Of a stretch of 64,000 nucleotides of DNA, positions 52,988 to 62,014 are shown piece by piece (position 1 is the first letter of the stretch; the number at the start of each line of letters is the position of its first letter). The notes below the pieces were generated by a model. The model saw only the letters and a list, made by a program, of their open reading frames with translations, searched no databases and was not told where the DNA came from. Both the position numbers and the translations under genes were made by a program. Source of the stretch: JACKHO01 sp041398745 (GTDB lineage Bacteria; Planctomycetota; Planctomycetia; Planctomycetales; Planctomycetaceae); assembly GCA_041398745.1 (NCBI GenBank), contig JAWKUB010000007.1:434001-498000 (forward strand), written 5' to 3'.

Positions 52988-55129
52988 ATGCGAACCGTGT
53001 TGTGTCTCGCGGCGGCAATTGCCTGCCTCGGTTGTCTTTCGTCCCCGGTGCTGGCGGACTTACCTTCAATTCGGTTCGATCAAATCCAGCCGCTGGGAGC
53101 TTCGGTCGGAACCGATATCGAAGTCGAAATTAAAGGGGCCGACATTGAAGGTGTCGACCGCCTGCTGTTCGATCACTCTGGACTCACTGCCGAACCGGTC
53201 CCCGAAAAAGAACGCTGGTTCAAAATCCACGTTGCCGAAGACGTCCCGGTCGGTACGTATGACGTCTACCTCGTCGGTCGGTTCGGCGTGAGCAATCCCC
53301 GGCTGTTTGCCGTCACCAAAGGTCTAACCGACGTCGCTGACAACGACGCCAACCGCACACGCGAAACGGCACAGCCCGTGGAAATCAATTCGGCAGTCAA
53401 CGGAATTTGTAATGGCAATGCCGAGGACTACTACCGCATTACGCTGAAGGCTGGCGAACGGGTGACCATCGACTGTCAGGCGCAGCGTCTCGACAGCAAC
53501 TTCGATCCCGTCCTCTCGCTGACCACGCCAGATGGAAAACTGCTGGCCGGTAACAGCGACTACTACGGGCAAGATCCGTTCATCGATTTCGTCGCTCCGC
53601 AGGATGGTGAGTTTCTCATGAGCTTGAACGACCTCTCCTATCGGGGAGGCCAGCCGTATCGACTCACCATTTCACGGCAGCCACAAATTGAAAACATTTT
53701 TCCGGCAGCTGTTCAGGCGGGACACACAAGTCAGTTCACGGCGCTGGGACGTAATCTGTCCGGCATTGGTGGCAGCTCGACGGAGTGGAACGAGGCCGGA
53801 CTGCCACTGGAGTCGGTCTCCTTTCAGTGGCAACCGAATGACGCCGCACTCGCCGGCGGTGATTATTCTTTCGTCGACCATCCCACGCATCATTCCGTGT
53901 TGCCCACGGCAGCGACATGCACGCTCACTGGCCAGCAAATTGCGGTGCCTGGTGTCGAGGGGCTCTGGAGTAATCCCCCCGTTCTCGTCTCTGATGCACC
54001 GGTTCTGACGGAAGTGGAGCCGAACGACACACAGGAGCAGTCGCAGAAGGTGAGTCTTCCACTGGTCGTCGGGGGACGTTTCAATGCGTCGCAGGATGCC
54101 GACTGGTTTGAGTTCACCCCCACCGAGAAGGGACCGTACAACTTCAACGTTTACTGCGAACGCATTGCCGGAGCGGCTGACCCTTATCTGGTCATTGTGG
54201 ATGATCAAGGACGCCGGATTAACGAACTCGATGACTTTGGGCACCGCATTAATGCATTCGACGGTCATTTGCGCGACCCCTCACAGGAAGTGAACCTTGA
54301 GCAGGACAAAGCGTACAAAGTGCTGGTCCAGGACCGTTACGGCCGAGGTGGGGCTCGCTATCACTATGTGCTGGAAATCCGCAAAGCCGAGCCGGATTTT
54401 TACGCGGCGGTCATTCATCGCTCGAATCAGAATCCGGCCGGGACGACGGTCTTCAAAGGGACGGCGACTTATCTCGATGTGATTATTCACCACAAGGGGA
54501 ACACTCGGAGTGATATCACCATTACTGGTGAAGAGTTGCCACCCGGGCTACATGTCGCACCGACAGTCATCACCAATAACACGCGGGGCACGCTTGTCCT
54601 CTGGGCCGACGCCGATGCACCCGATTACACCGGCCCCATCAAACTGGTGGCGACCGGGGAATTCGAGGGACAAACCGTGCGGCGTAACGTGCGTCCCTAC
54701 AGCCGCGTCTGGAACAATGCGGGCACCTCACGACCGCATCGCTCACAAATGATTGCCATCAGGGAACAAGGGCCTTTTGATTTGCGTATCGAACCGACGG
54801 AACTTGAAGTTCAGGCGGGGGAGACTGCCAATCTCAAACTGGAACTGATGCGACTGTGGCCCGATGCGAAAAACAAAGTGTCGATCCAGCCACACGCATT
54901 TCCCGGAGGATTCCAGCTCGGGAACTTCGACATTGCGCCAGATGCCACCACAGCGGAACTGAAAATCAGCGTGCAACAGAATATGCGTCCGGGGAAATAC
55001 ACGCTCACCGTACTGGGGCAAATGCAGGTACCATTTAATAAAGATTCCATGGCATCTGACAAGCCACAAACACTCGTCGCCACTCCCAGTCGACCGGTGA
55101 CGTTGACCGTGGTTCCCAAGCCGGAATAG
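52988..55129 (+). CDS. Exported PPC-domain beta-rich protein (five-gene operon)
   Basis: This protein of about 713 residues has the signal peptide MRTVLCLAAAIACLGCLSSP-VLA. It is composed of beta-sandwich units. At least two stretches match the bacterial pre-peptidase C-terminal (PPC) domain: NDANRTRETAQPVEINSAVN ... DYYRITLKAGERVTIDCQAQ and EVEPNDTQEQSQKVSLPLVV ... DADWFEFTPTEKGPYNFNVY. The N-terminal segment (IRFDQIQPLGASVGTDIEVE) and C-terminal segment (RPGKYTLTVLGQMQVPF) look like Ig or cadherin-like strands. Binding or scaffold role inferred. Its ATG has an AGGA about 9 bases upstream and follows the DUF1501 stop by 28 bases. Upstream in-frame extensions overlap that gene and are rejected. 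Confidence 0.88.
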   Translation: MRTVLCLAAAIACLGCLSSPVLADLPSIRFDQIQPLGASVGTDIEVEIKGADIEGVDRLLFDHSGLTAEPVPEKERWFKIHVAEDVPVGTYDVYLVGRFGVSNPRLFAVTKGLTDVADNDANRTRETAQPVEINSAVNGICNGNAEDYYRITLKAGERVTIDCQAQRLDSNFDPVLSLTTPDGKLLAGNSDYYGQDPFIDFVAPQDGEFLMSLNDLSYRGGQPYRLTISRQPQIENIFPAAVQAGHTSQFTALGRNLSGIGGSSTEWNEAGLPLESVSFQWQPNDAALAGGDYSFVDHPTHHSVLPTAATCTLTGQQIAVPGVEGLWSNPPVLVSDAPVLTEVEPNDTQEQSQKVSLPLVVGGRFNASQDADWFEFTPTEKGPYNFNVYCERIAGAADPYLVIVDDQGRRINELDDFGHRINAFDGHLRDPSQEVNLEQDKAYKVLVQDRYGRGGARYHYVLEIRKAEPDFYAAVIHRSNQNPAGTTVFKGTATYLDVIIHHKGNTRSDITITGEELPPGLHVAPTVITNNTRGTLVLWADADAPDYTGPIKLVATGEFEGQTVRRNVRPYSRVWNNAGTSRPHRSQMIAIREQGPFDLRIEPTELEVQAGETANLKLELMRLWPDAKNKVSIQPHAFPGGFQLGNFDIAPDATTAELKISVQQNMRPGKYTLTVLGQMQVPFNKDSMASDKPQTLVATPSRPVTLTVVPKPE

Positions 55130-55174
55130 TGCCGGCGTTCCCGAAAACACTCGACCGAATTCAGGACATTCCGC

Positions 55175-56431
55175 ATGCGATTTCACGCCGCACTGACCCG
55201 CACGGCCCTTTCCCGCCGCACCTTCCTCCGGGCTTCCGGCGTTGCTCTGGCACTTCCGTTGCTGGATGCCATGCAGCCAACACTTGCGGATGACTCCATT
55301 GAGTTGCCGCGCCGCATGGTGTGTATTGAGACCAACATGGGTATTCTGCCCCGCTACTTCTTCCCCGAAGGTGAGGGACGCGACTACACGGCAAGTCCCT
55401 ATCTGGAACGGCTGGCGGCACACCGCAACCAGCTCACGGTGTTTTCGGGCGTGAGTCTGCCAGGGGTGACGGGCGGACATGCTGCCCAGAAATGTTTTCT
55501 GACCGGAACACCGCATCCTGAACGGGGAGGGTTTCGTAACGGAGTTTCACTCGACCAGCTTGCCGCCGAGCACGTGGGGAACGCCACTCGTTTTCCTTCA
55601 CTGGTACTGGCCATCACCAACGAAAACGCCACGCTCAGCTACACTCGCAGCGGAGCCCCCATTCCGTCTGAACAGAGTCCCAGGAAACTGTTCGAGAAAC
55701 TGTTCGTACAGGGCCGCCCAGATGAAGTTGAAGCCCGAGTGGAAGCCTTGCGGCAGGGACGCAGCACGCTCGATTTCGTGGCCGACCAGTCACGTCGACT
55801 CAACAGGCAGCTTTCTACGGCCGATCAGCATCGGCTAGACCAGTACCAGAACGCAGTTCGTGAACTCGAGCAACGTCTGCATGCGTCGCAGGAATGGGAA
55901 TATCGACCCAAGCCGCAAGTCGAGGCCAAAGCCCCCGAAGAGAACAATGATCCCCGCCAGTTCGTCGAACGGTCCCGCATGATTTTCGACGTCATGAAAC
56001 TGGCACTCGAGACCGATTCAACCCGCATTATTTCATTGTTCATCGACACCACAGTCATTCACAACATTACGCACCACGGCAATCGCCCCGAAGTCTTGGC
56101 GGAATTGCGCGGGCACGAGGAACGTCAGTTTGATGCGCTCAACGGATTCCTCACAGAGCTCAGTGGATCAAAGGAGCGGAATGAGTCGTTACTCGACCGC
56201 TCCATGGTGCTGTACGGCACGTGCATGGGAAGTGCAAATTCCCACTCGAACATGAATCTGCCCACTCTGCTGGCGGGCGGTGGCTTCCGACATGGCCAAC
56301 ACCTGGCGTTCGACACGGAGCACAACTACCCGCTCTCGAATTTGTACGTGTCCATGCTGCAGCGACTGGGCATGGAAGTCGCCGAGTTTTCCTCGGGCAA
56401 GGGGACCATGCGAGGTCTCGACTTCGCGTAA
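55175..56431 (+). CDS. DUF1552 protein (five-gene operon)
   Basis: This 418-residue exported protein of the DUF1552 family starts with a Tat-like signal (LSRRTFLRASGVALALPLLD). Conserved segments include RMVCIETNMGILPRYFFPE, SGVSLPGVTGGHAAQKCFLT, SLDQLAAEHVG, SRRLNRQLSTADQHRLDQYQNAVRELEQRL and YGTCMGSANSHSNMNLPTLLAGGGF. DUF1552 genes are usually next to DUF1592 genes, as here (48 bases downstream). By the recurring 'GGHAA...' and 'LLAGGGF' motifs it resembles DUF1501-type proteins and probably plays the equivalent role for the DUF1592 partner. Activity unknown. Confidence 0.92.
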   Translation: MRFHAALTRTALSRRTFLRASGVALALPLLDAMQPTLADDSIELPRRMVCIETNMGILPRYFFPEGEGRDYTASPYLERLAAHRNQLTVFSGVSLPGVTGGHAAQKCFLTGTPHPERGGFRNGVSLDQLAAEHVGNATRFPSLVLAITNENATLSYTRSGAPIPSEQSPRKLFEKLFVQGRPDEVEARVEALRQGRSTLDFVADQSRRLNRQLSTADQHRLDQYQNAVRELEQRLHASQEWEYRPKPQVEAKAPEENNDPRQFVERSRMIFDVMKLALETDSTRIISLFIDTTVIHNITHHGNRPEVLAELRGHEERQFDALNGFLTELSGSKERNESLLDRSMVLYGTCMGSANSHSNMNLPTLLAGGGFRHGQHLAFDTEHNYPLSNLYVSMLQRLGMEVAEFSSGKGTMRGLDFA

Positions 56432-56479
56432 GGCTGAACGCATCCTCGTTCCTCGCTCGCATCAACCCCGGTTGTCTCC

Positions 56480-59400
56480 ATGCTTCGTAACTTTCAATTT
56501 CTCGCGATTGTTCTGTTTCTTCTCGCGGGTACGGCATGCGGGGCCGATCAGCAAATCGACAAGTTCCTCACGCAATTCTGCGTTGACTGTCACTCAGGGG
56601 AAGGTGCCCCGACTGGTCTCGATTTCACAAAGATTTCGCACGACCTGAAACAGTCCGATGTGCTGAGGCAGTGGGTCAAACTGCATGATCAAGTCGCCGC
56701 TCACCATATGCCGCCCGAAGAAGCTGATCAGCCAACGAGTGCTGACCGCGACTCCTTTGTCCGGGCACTCCATCAAACACTCATGGGAGCCGAACAGCAT
56801 CTGGCGCAAGACCAGCCGCGCCTGCGACGACTGACTCGGACCGAATATGAAAACACCATTCGCGATTTGTTCGACATGCCCGGGATTGCACTTTCCGGAA
56901 ATTTGCCCGCTGATGGAGAAGCACACGGATTCGATAAGGTCCCAGAAGCCCTCGATATTTCGCACGTGAATGTTGCGAAATATCTCGAGGCCGCCGACCA
57001 CGTACTGGACTATGCGATTGCCACGCGACCAGAGCCACCGGCCATTTCCACCCGCCGGATTTCGCTGGTGAACCGAGGCGGCTTTGTGGCACACATTGTC
57101 ATGAATGGTGACGGTGTGCTGCTGAAGAATGGGCAACCCGACCCCGACTTCCCGCCCGCAGGCGAGCAGAACCATTTGGATCAGGGGGCGCATGAACGGT
57201 GGGGTTCCTTCGATAACGGTGCGAGCGTGGGCCTGTTCCGCCATGAAGATGAATCAGTCAGTCCGTACTTCATTGAGCATGTCACCATTTACCCAGCCCG
57301 CTACCGGGTGCGGACTTCGCTCTGGAGTTTCGGGTGGGATCAGGGAACGGTCCTGCCTGGACGCGGCACCGAGGCGGCGCGGCTGTCAGTCGTGCAACTG
57401 ACGGGTGATGGCCGCGGCGGACAGCATCCCAGTTATGTACTCGGGTATTTCAATGCGCCTGTTGAAAAACCAATGGAACATGAAGTCGTGGTCTGGCTGA
57501 ATCACAACGAACTCATCGGCTTCAACACCGCTTCCCTGGCACCGGCGGCGAACTACTACAAGAAAAAGCGGGCCATGGAATTTACCGGGCCGGGAATTGT
57601 CGTGGACTGGCTCGACATTGAAGGCCCGCTCTATGACGCGTGGCCGCCAGCCTGTCACAAGTTGCTGTTTCGTGACCTGCCGCTGGTCGAATTCAAGCAG
57701 GAAGAACATCCCGGCGTGCAGCCGCCCGACCACAAACGCCCGCGGCAACTTGGTGCGGGCATGAATCGACCCGATCCTGAACCTGGCCTCTGGACGGTGC
57801 ATAGCGATGATCCCATTGTTGATGCCAATCGCCTGCTGGCCAGCGCCCTGCCAAAACTGTTTCGGCGTCCGGTTTCCGACGCGGTGCGTCAGCAGTATGT
57901 CGACATTGTGCAGGCTCGACTCGACGCGGGCGACTGCTTCGAACTTGCCATGAGGATGGCTTACCGCAGTGCCATGGTGTCGCCGGAATTTCTTTATCAC
58001 ATTGATGATTCAACACCTGTCGAGCCAGCCGCGAAGCCGGACGACTATGCCCTGGCCTGCCGGCTCTCGTACTTCCTCTGGAATTCCGCCCCTGATGAAC
58101 GGCTTGTGCAACTCGCGACATCCGGGGAATTGCGTCGTCCCGAGGTGCTGCATGCGGAAGTGGAAAGGATGCTCCGGCATCCTCACGCCAAACGGTTTGT
58201 CGATGATTTCCTCGGTCAGTGGCTCAAGCTGTATGACATTGCGGCGACGGACCCTGACAAGAAGCTGTACCCCGAATTCAGCCCGTATCTGCAGGACTGT
58301 ATGGTCGCGGAAACGCGGGCGTATTTCCGGGAGCTGCTGGAGCAAGACCTCGACGTTGGCCATTTGCTGAAGTCTGATTTCCTCATGCTGAACCAGAAAC
58401 TCGCCACGCATTATGGCATTCCTGACGTAACGGGTACGCAGGTCAGGCGAGTGCCGCTGCCAGCCGAATGTCCACGTGGCGGGCTGGTGACTCAGGCGTC
58501 AATTCTGAAAATTACGGCGAACGGCACGACGACCAGTCCCGTACCGCGCGGAGCTTTCGTTCTCGATAGGCTCCTCGGTCAACCGCCTGAGCCACCGCCG
58601 TCGAACGTGTCGGCCATTGAGCCCGACGTGCAGGGAGCCACGACCATTCGGGATCAGTTGGCAAAACATCGCGACAATGCGCTGTGTGCCTCGTGTCATC
58701 AGAAAATTGATCCTCCCGGTTTTGCGCTCGAAGCGTTTGACGTCATTGGAGGATTCCGCACGCGCTACCGTTCCATTGGGGAAGGTGATCCCGCCGAGCG
58801 TGGAGCCATCGACCCGTTCATTGGAATTGGCTTTCGACTGGGCAAGCACGTCGACGCCAGCGGAGAACTGCCAGATGGTCAAACATTCGCAGACATTCAA
58901 GAATTCCAAAACATTGCCGCAACCAATTCACGACCTTTGCTGGAAAATCTGGCCCAACGTTTCGTCGTGTACTCGACGGGACAAACCGTACGCTTCAGCG
59001 ACCGCCCGGCCCTGGCCTCTATTGTCGACCGAACGCTGGCCCAGAATGGTGGCGTGCGTACGCTGCTTCACGAAGTCGTGGGCAGTCCCCTGTTTACCAA
59101 TAGCCTCGACACCGCCATCTATGAAAAGCATGATGCTGACATAGCAACCGCCACAGAAGATCGCGATGACCAGCGTATGCTGATGACGTCCACGCTTCCC
59201 GCTGTGACTTCTCCTGCATTACGTTCTCCCGCTGAGGAACAGCCAGCCCCAGCAGTGCCCGACTACACTTTTGACGACGAACACAGTGTGACCATGCGAG
59301 TGGTGGGGTTGTTCATTCCTGAACGTGCCGACGCGTTCCGCGAACTCATCCAGCGTTTTCTGGACGTTGAATTGAAGTCTCTCGACGTAGCAACAGCTGA

Positions 59401-59767
59401 GGCAACAATTCAGTACGCCGCCGAGAGTGGCACATTTAAGAACGCCAACCCCGGACAGGTCATTGAGCGACTCAATAACATGGTCCGCCAGGTTTCCACG
59501 GGTCTCTTCTCCGTGAAGCCGTTGGGCGAAATCCCTCACGACCAGCTTCAGCAAGTCGAGTTCGACATCATCGGACTCGACTGCAAAGCCTGCTCACTGG
59601 CCGTGCATGACATTCTGCTGCGGAGCGATGGCGTCGTCCATGCCACGGCCAGTTTCAAAGACGGCAAAGCGATTGCGTGGATTGCCCCTGCTCAAACCAA
59701 CTACGACGATCTTGCAGATGCTCTGAAGAAATCCAATGTCACGCTGAAGGAAGCGGGGGCTGAGTAG
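56480..59767 (+). CDS. DUF1592-type cytochrome-like protein fused to a heavy-metal-associated-like domain (five-gene operon)
   Basis: This 1095-residue exported protein has a signal peptide (MLRNFQFLAIVLFLLAGTAC). A first heme-type motif CVDCH (Cys34-His38) precedes the DUF1587 block (RRLTRTEYENTIRDLF, 116-131). Then come DUF1595/DUF1592 (RLASALPKLFRRPVSDAVRQ, LACRLSYFLWNSAPDERLVQ) and DUF1588/DUF1585 with CASCHQKIDPPGFALEAFD (Cys736-His740) and FVVYSTGQTVRFSD. Beyond the usual end, residues 932-1010 form a ferredoxin-like unit without cysteines. Residues 1025-1090 form a second with GLDCKACSLAVHDILLRSDG (Cys1035, Cys1038), the CxxC of heavy-metal-associated domains. The fusion is unusual. 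It converges on the beta-helix gene 12 bases away. Confidence 0.93.
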   Translation: MLRNFQFLAIVLFLLAGTACGADQQIDKFLTQFCVDCHSGEGAPTGLDFTKISHDLKQSDVLRQWVKLHDQVAAHHMPPEEADQPTSADRDSFVRALHQTLMGAEQHLAQDQPRLRRLTRTEYENTIRDLFDMPGIALSGNLPADGEAHGFDKVPEALDISHVNVAKYLEAADHVLDYAIATRPEPPAISTRRISLVNRGGFVAHIVMNGDGVLLKNGQPDPDFPPAGEQNHLDQGAHERWGSFDNGASVGLFRHEDESVSPYFIEHVTIYPARYRVRTSLWSFGWDQGTVLPGRGTEAARLSVVQLTGDGRGGQHPSYVLGYFNAPVEKPMEHEVVVWLNHNELIGFNTASLAPAANYYKKKRAMEFTGPGIVVDWLDIEGPLYDAWPPACHKLLFRDLPLVEFKQEEHPGVQPPDHKRPRQLGAGMNRPDPEPGLWTVHSDDPIVDANRLLASALPKLFRRPVSDAVRQQYVDIVQARLDAGDCFELAMRMAYRSAMVSPEFLYHIDDSTPVEPAAKPDDYALACRLSYFLWNSAPDERLVQLATSGELRRPEVLHAEVERMLRHPHAKRFVDDFLGQWLKLYDIAATDPDKKLYPEFSPYLQDCMVAETRAYFRELLEQDLDVGHLLKSDFLMLNQKLATHYGIPDVTGTQVRRVPLPAECPRGGLVTQASILKITANGTTTSPVPRGAFVLDRLLGQPPEPPPSNVSAIEPDVQGATTIRDQLAKHRDNALCASCHQKIDPPGFALEAFDVIGGFRTRYRSIGEGDPAERGAIDPFIGIGFRLGKHVDASGELPDGQTFADIQEFQNIAATNSRPLLENLAQRFVVYSTGQTVRFSDRPALASIVDRTLAQNGGVRTLLHEVVGSPLFTNSLDTAIYEKHDADIATATEDRDDQRMLMTSTLPAVTSPALRSPAEEQPAPAVPDYTFDDEHSVTMRVVGLFIPERADAFRELIQRFLDVELKSLDVATAEATIQYAAESGTFKNANPGQVIERLNNMVRQVSTGLFSVKPLGEIPHDQLQQVEFDIIGLDCKACSLAVHDILLRSDGVVHATASFKDGKAIAWIAPAQTNYDDLADALKKSNVTLKEAGAE

Positions 59768-59779
59768 CTCAATAGCAGC

Positions 59780-61516
59780 TTATTCCGCTGCCTTAACAAC
59801 ATTCTCCGCCACCACGCCAGACGGGCCGTCGATGGTTACGACTTCGACTTTGGCGTCACCCGAAATGGCTGTGTTGCCGAACACGTTGGGGGCTGTTGTC
59901 GGTTGTTTGATGTCGAAGGCGGTGCGGTGGAAGTTGGACACGGTGTTTCCGCTGGCGTTGACCGAGGCTCCGGTTGCCTGCAGGGCATGTCGCCAGCTGT
60001 TGACCTGATTGTTCGTCATGGTCACGGTTGAATTCGGCAGTCCCCAAACGGCGAAGTTGGGTGGGCCGACTTTGCGGAGCGAGGTTCCTTCAAAATGATT
60101 GCCGGTTGCCTCGACGGTACCGGCCACTCGAATTCCCGCAACGCCACCGCCTCGAATGGTGTTGTTCGAGAATGTGGCCGTGGCTCCTTCGAACACCATG
60201 ACAATGGGAGGCAGCCCCCCTTCGCGTGCGAGTTCGTTGCCGGAGAGGGTCACCGTCCAGCCGGAGTGAATGCCAATGGCGACCTGTGCGTTATCGATGA
60301 CTCGATTATTCACGACTAGTGACACGCCGTTTTCACAGTCATCGAAGCCAATTCCGGTGGCTCCGTTATGGTGACAGTAATTGCCAATAATAGTGGTTTG
60401 GGCGTCTTCGGTCTGAGCAATTCCGGCCTTGCCGTTTTCGTAGCATTCGTTCCCTTTGATGAGCGGCTGTGCTCCACCGCGACTGGCGACTCCGGCCAGT
60501 TTGTTGCGGTAGCACGTGTTCCCAATAATGACGGGACGGGCTTCTCCCTGGCAACCAATTCCCGCCATGGCGTTGTCGTAGCAGCGATTGTTGCGAATGG
60601 TCGGTGCCGAGTTTTCATCAGCCCCGATACCGGACATGTCATTGTTGTAGCACTCGTTGTTTTCGATGAGCGGCTCGGTATCCTCGTAGGTCCGCACACC
60701 AATTCCCGCCCGGCGATTTCCGTAGCACTTGTTGTCCCGGACAATCGCTTTGGAATGCTCGCTGATGCCCACCCCCGCGCGAATGTTTCCGTAACAAATG
60801 TTGCGAATTACCAGCGCACTGGCGTCTTCGTGACCGACACCGGCGTAGAAGTTTTCGAAGCAAATGTTTTCTTCAATGACAGGAGTCGATTTTCGCATGG
60901 CACCAATGCCGCCACCCATGTTGCGGTAGGCAATGTTGCGATAAATGTGAGGTGTTCCCGACTTCCCTTCTGCACCGGAAACAGCAATGCCCGTGTAGCC
61001 AATATGGTGCACAATGTTGTGCACCACCGTGCAGCGGGTAATTCCGTCGGCGGCAATACCGGGCGTGCCGGGAGCCCCAATTTCTTCGTGCGGCTGCTCG
61101 TTGCCCTGCGTGGCATAGTGCTTGTTCCACTTCTCCTCGTCGTACTTTCCTACGCCGGTGACGGTGAATCCGTCGAGGATGGAATCTTCCGCCATACTCA
61201 CGCCTGCTCCCTCGGCTCCTGCGAAATCACAATCGAGAATGGTCGCTTCGGCCCGTGCCAATCCGAGCTTCCCTTTGGAATCATCTCCCGCACTGCGGAG
61301 CGTAACTCCCGGCTTCAGCTTGATGCGTTCCTTGTACGTCCCGGCAGCCACCAGCACGACATCCCCCGGCGCGGCTGCGCCTACCGCCGCCTGAATTGTT
61401 CGATGATCACCCGGGACATTGATTGTCGCCGCGGTGACAGCTCCTCCCATGAGCAAGGCGGAAATCACAACAAGGGAGAAGGGGAGTGAAAGCAGGGAGG
61501 CAGCAGGTGAGCGCAT
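59780..61516 (-). CDS. Secreted right-handed beta-helix repeat protein
   Basis: This protein of about 578 residues has the signal peptide MRSPAASLLSLPFSLVVISA...GGAVTA. The first turn INVPGDHRTIQAAVGAAAPG is the typical cap of NosD/pectate-lyase-like solenoids. Residues about 210-440 are a regular ladder with a period near 23 residues: ENICFENFYAGVGHEDASAL, RNICYGNIRAGVGISEHSKA, DNKCYGNRRAGIGVRTYEDT and similar. Each rung contains N-x-C-Y-x-N and A-G-I/V-G. Polysaccharide binding or lyase function is possible, but no catalytic residues can be singled out. ATG 61516 is preferred over one nine codons upstream. Confidence 0.88.
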   Translation of the reverse strand: MRSPAASLLSLPFSLVVISALLMGGAVTAATINVPGDHRTIQAAVGAAAPGDVVLVAAGTYKERIKLKPGVTLRSAGDDSKGKLGLARAEATILDCDFAGAEGAGVSMAEDSILDGFTVTGVGKYDEEKWNKHYATQGNEQPHEEIGAPGTPGIAADGITRCTVVHNIVHHIGYTGIAVSGAEGKSGTPHIYRNIAYRNMGGGIGAMRKSTPVIEENICFENFYAGVGHEDASALVIRNICYGNIRAGVGISEHSKAIVRDNKCYGNRRAGIGVRTYEDTEPLIENNECYNNDMSGIGADENSAPTIRNNRCYDNAMAGIGCQGEARPVIIGNTCYRNKLAGVASRGGAQPLIKGNECYENGKAGIAQTEDAQTTIIGNYCHHNGATGIGFDDCENGVSLVVNNRVIDNAQVAIGIHSGWTVTLSGNELAREGGLPPIVMVFEGATATFSNNTIRGGGVAGIRVAGTVEATGNHFEGTSLRKVGPPNFAVWGLPNSTVTMTNNQVNSWRHALQATGASVNASGNTVSNFHRTAFDIKQPTTAPNVFGNTAISGDAKVEVVTIDGPSGVVAENVVKAAE

Positions 61517-61601
61517 GGCGGGAACTCCAGGTGGGCACGGCAAAATTGCCGCCCGTATTGTACCAACCGTTCGTCAGACATTTGAATAGTGAACACCTTT
61601 G

Positions 61602-61628
61602 GGGAGGGCGACGCTCCTGCGGAGCCGC
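61602..61628 (+). repeat. Dispersed GC-rich repeat, copy 2
   Basis: GGGAGGGCGACG...GAGCCGC, a near copy of the element at 5493-5520. It lies between the beta-helix gene and the small membrane-protein gene. Confidence 0.5.
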
Positions 61629-61674
61629 ATGCCGGATGTGCGTGTCATACAACACAGACAATTGATCGTCGCGA

Positions 61675-62007
61675 TCAGACCGACAATACCCAAAAAGCCT
61701 CAGTGCCAATCAAGAGCCAAATTCCGATCGACACAACGAACGCCACACCGGTCAACGCATTCGGACTTGCCAAGAAGACGGAGATGCCTGCCAGCAAAAT
61801 GAACGTCACAGGAATCCCAACATAATTCAGTTGGGCGTTTGCCAAAAGAACAGGACCAAAGAAGATTGCTCCTGTCGGTGAAACCAAATCAATCAGAGTG
61901 ACGCGCGCGAGAACGCTGACTACGGTCAAGATAGTCAGGTATAGACCAAACCGTTTCCACGCCCGAATTGCTAATTCTCGGTCACTTTCAAGTTTCGTGT
62001 CGGTCAT
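61675..62007 (-). CDS. Small membrane protein of unknown function
   Basis: This protein of about 110 residues has a short charged N-terminus (MTDTKLESDRELAIRAWKRF). Three hydrophobic segments follow: LYLTILTVVSVLARVTLIDL, YVGIPVTFILLAGISVFLAS and LTGVAFVVSIGIWLLIGTEA. No family recognised. It starts 7 bases after the beta-propeller stop codon on the same strand, so the two are co-transcribed; a GTG at 62022 would overlap instead. Confidence 0.7.
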   Translation of the reverse strand: MTDTKLESDRELAIRAWKRFGLYLTILTVVSVLARVTLIDLVSPTGAIFFGPVLLANAQLNYVGIPVTFILLAGISVFLASPNALTGVAFVVSIGIWLLIGTEAFWVLSV

Positions 62008-62014
62008 GAATACG

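Noticed and set aside
60368..61489. Antisense frame of 373 codons opposite the beta-helix gene
   Set aside because: It arises from the regular repeat of the sense gene; Val/Asn-rich periodic text is the complement of the helix rungs.
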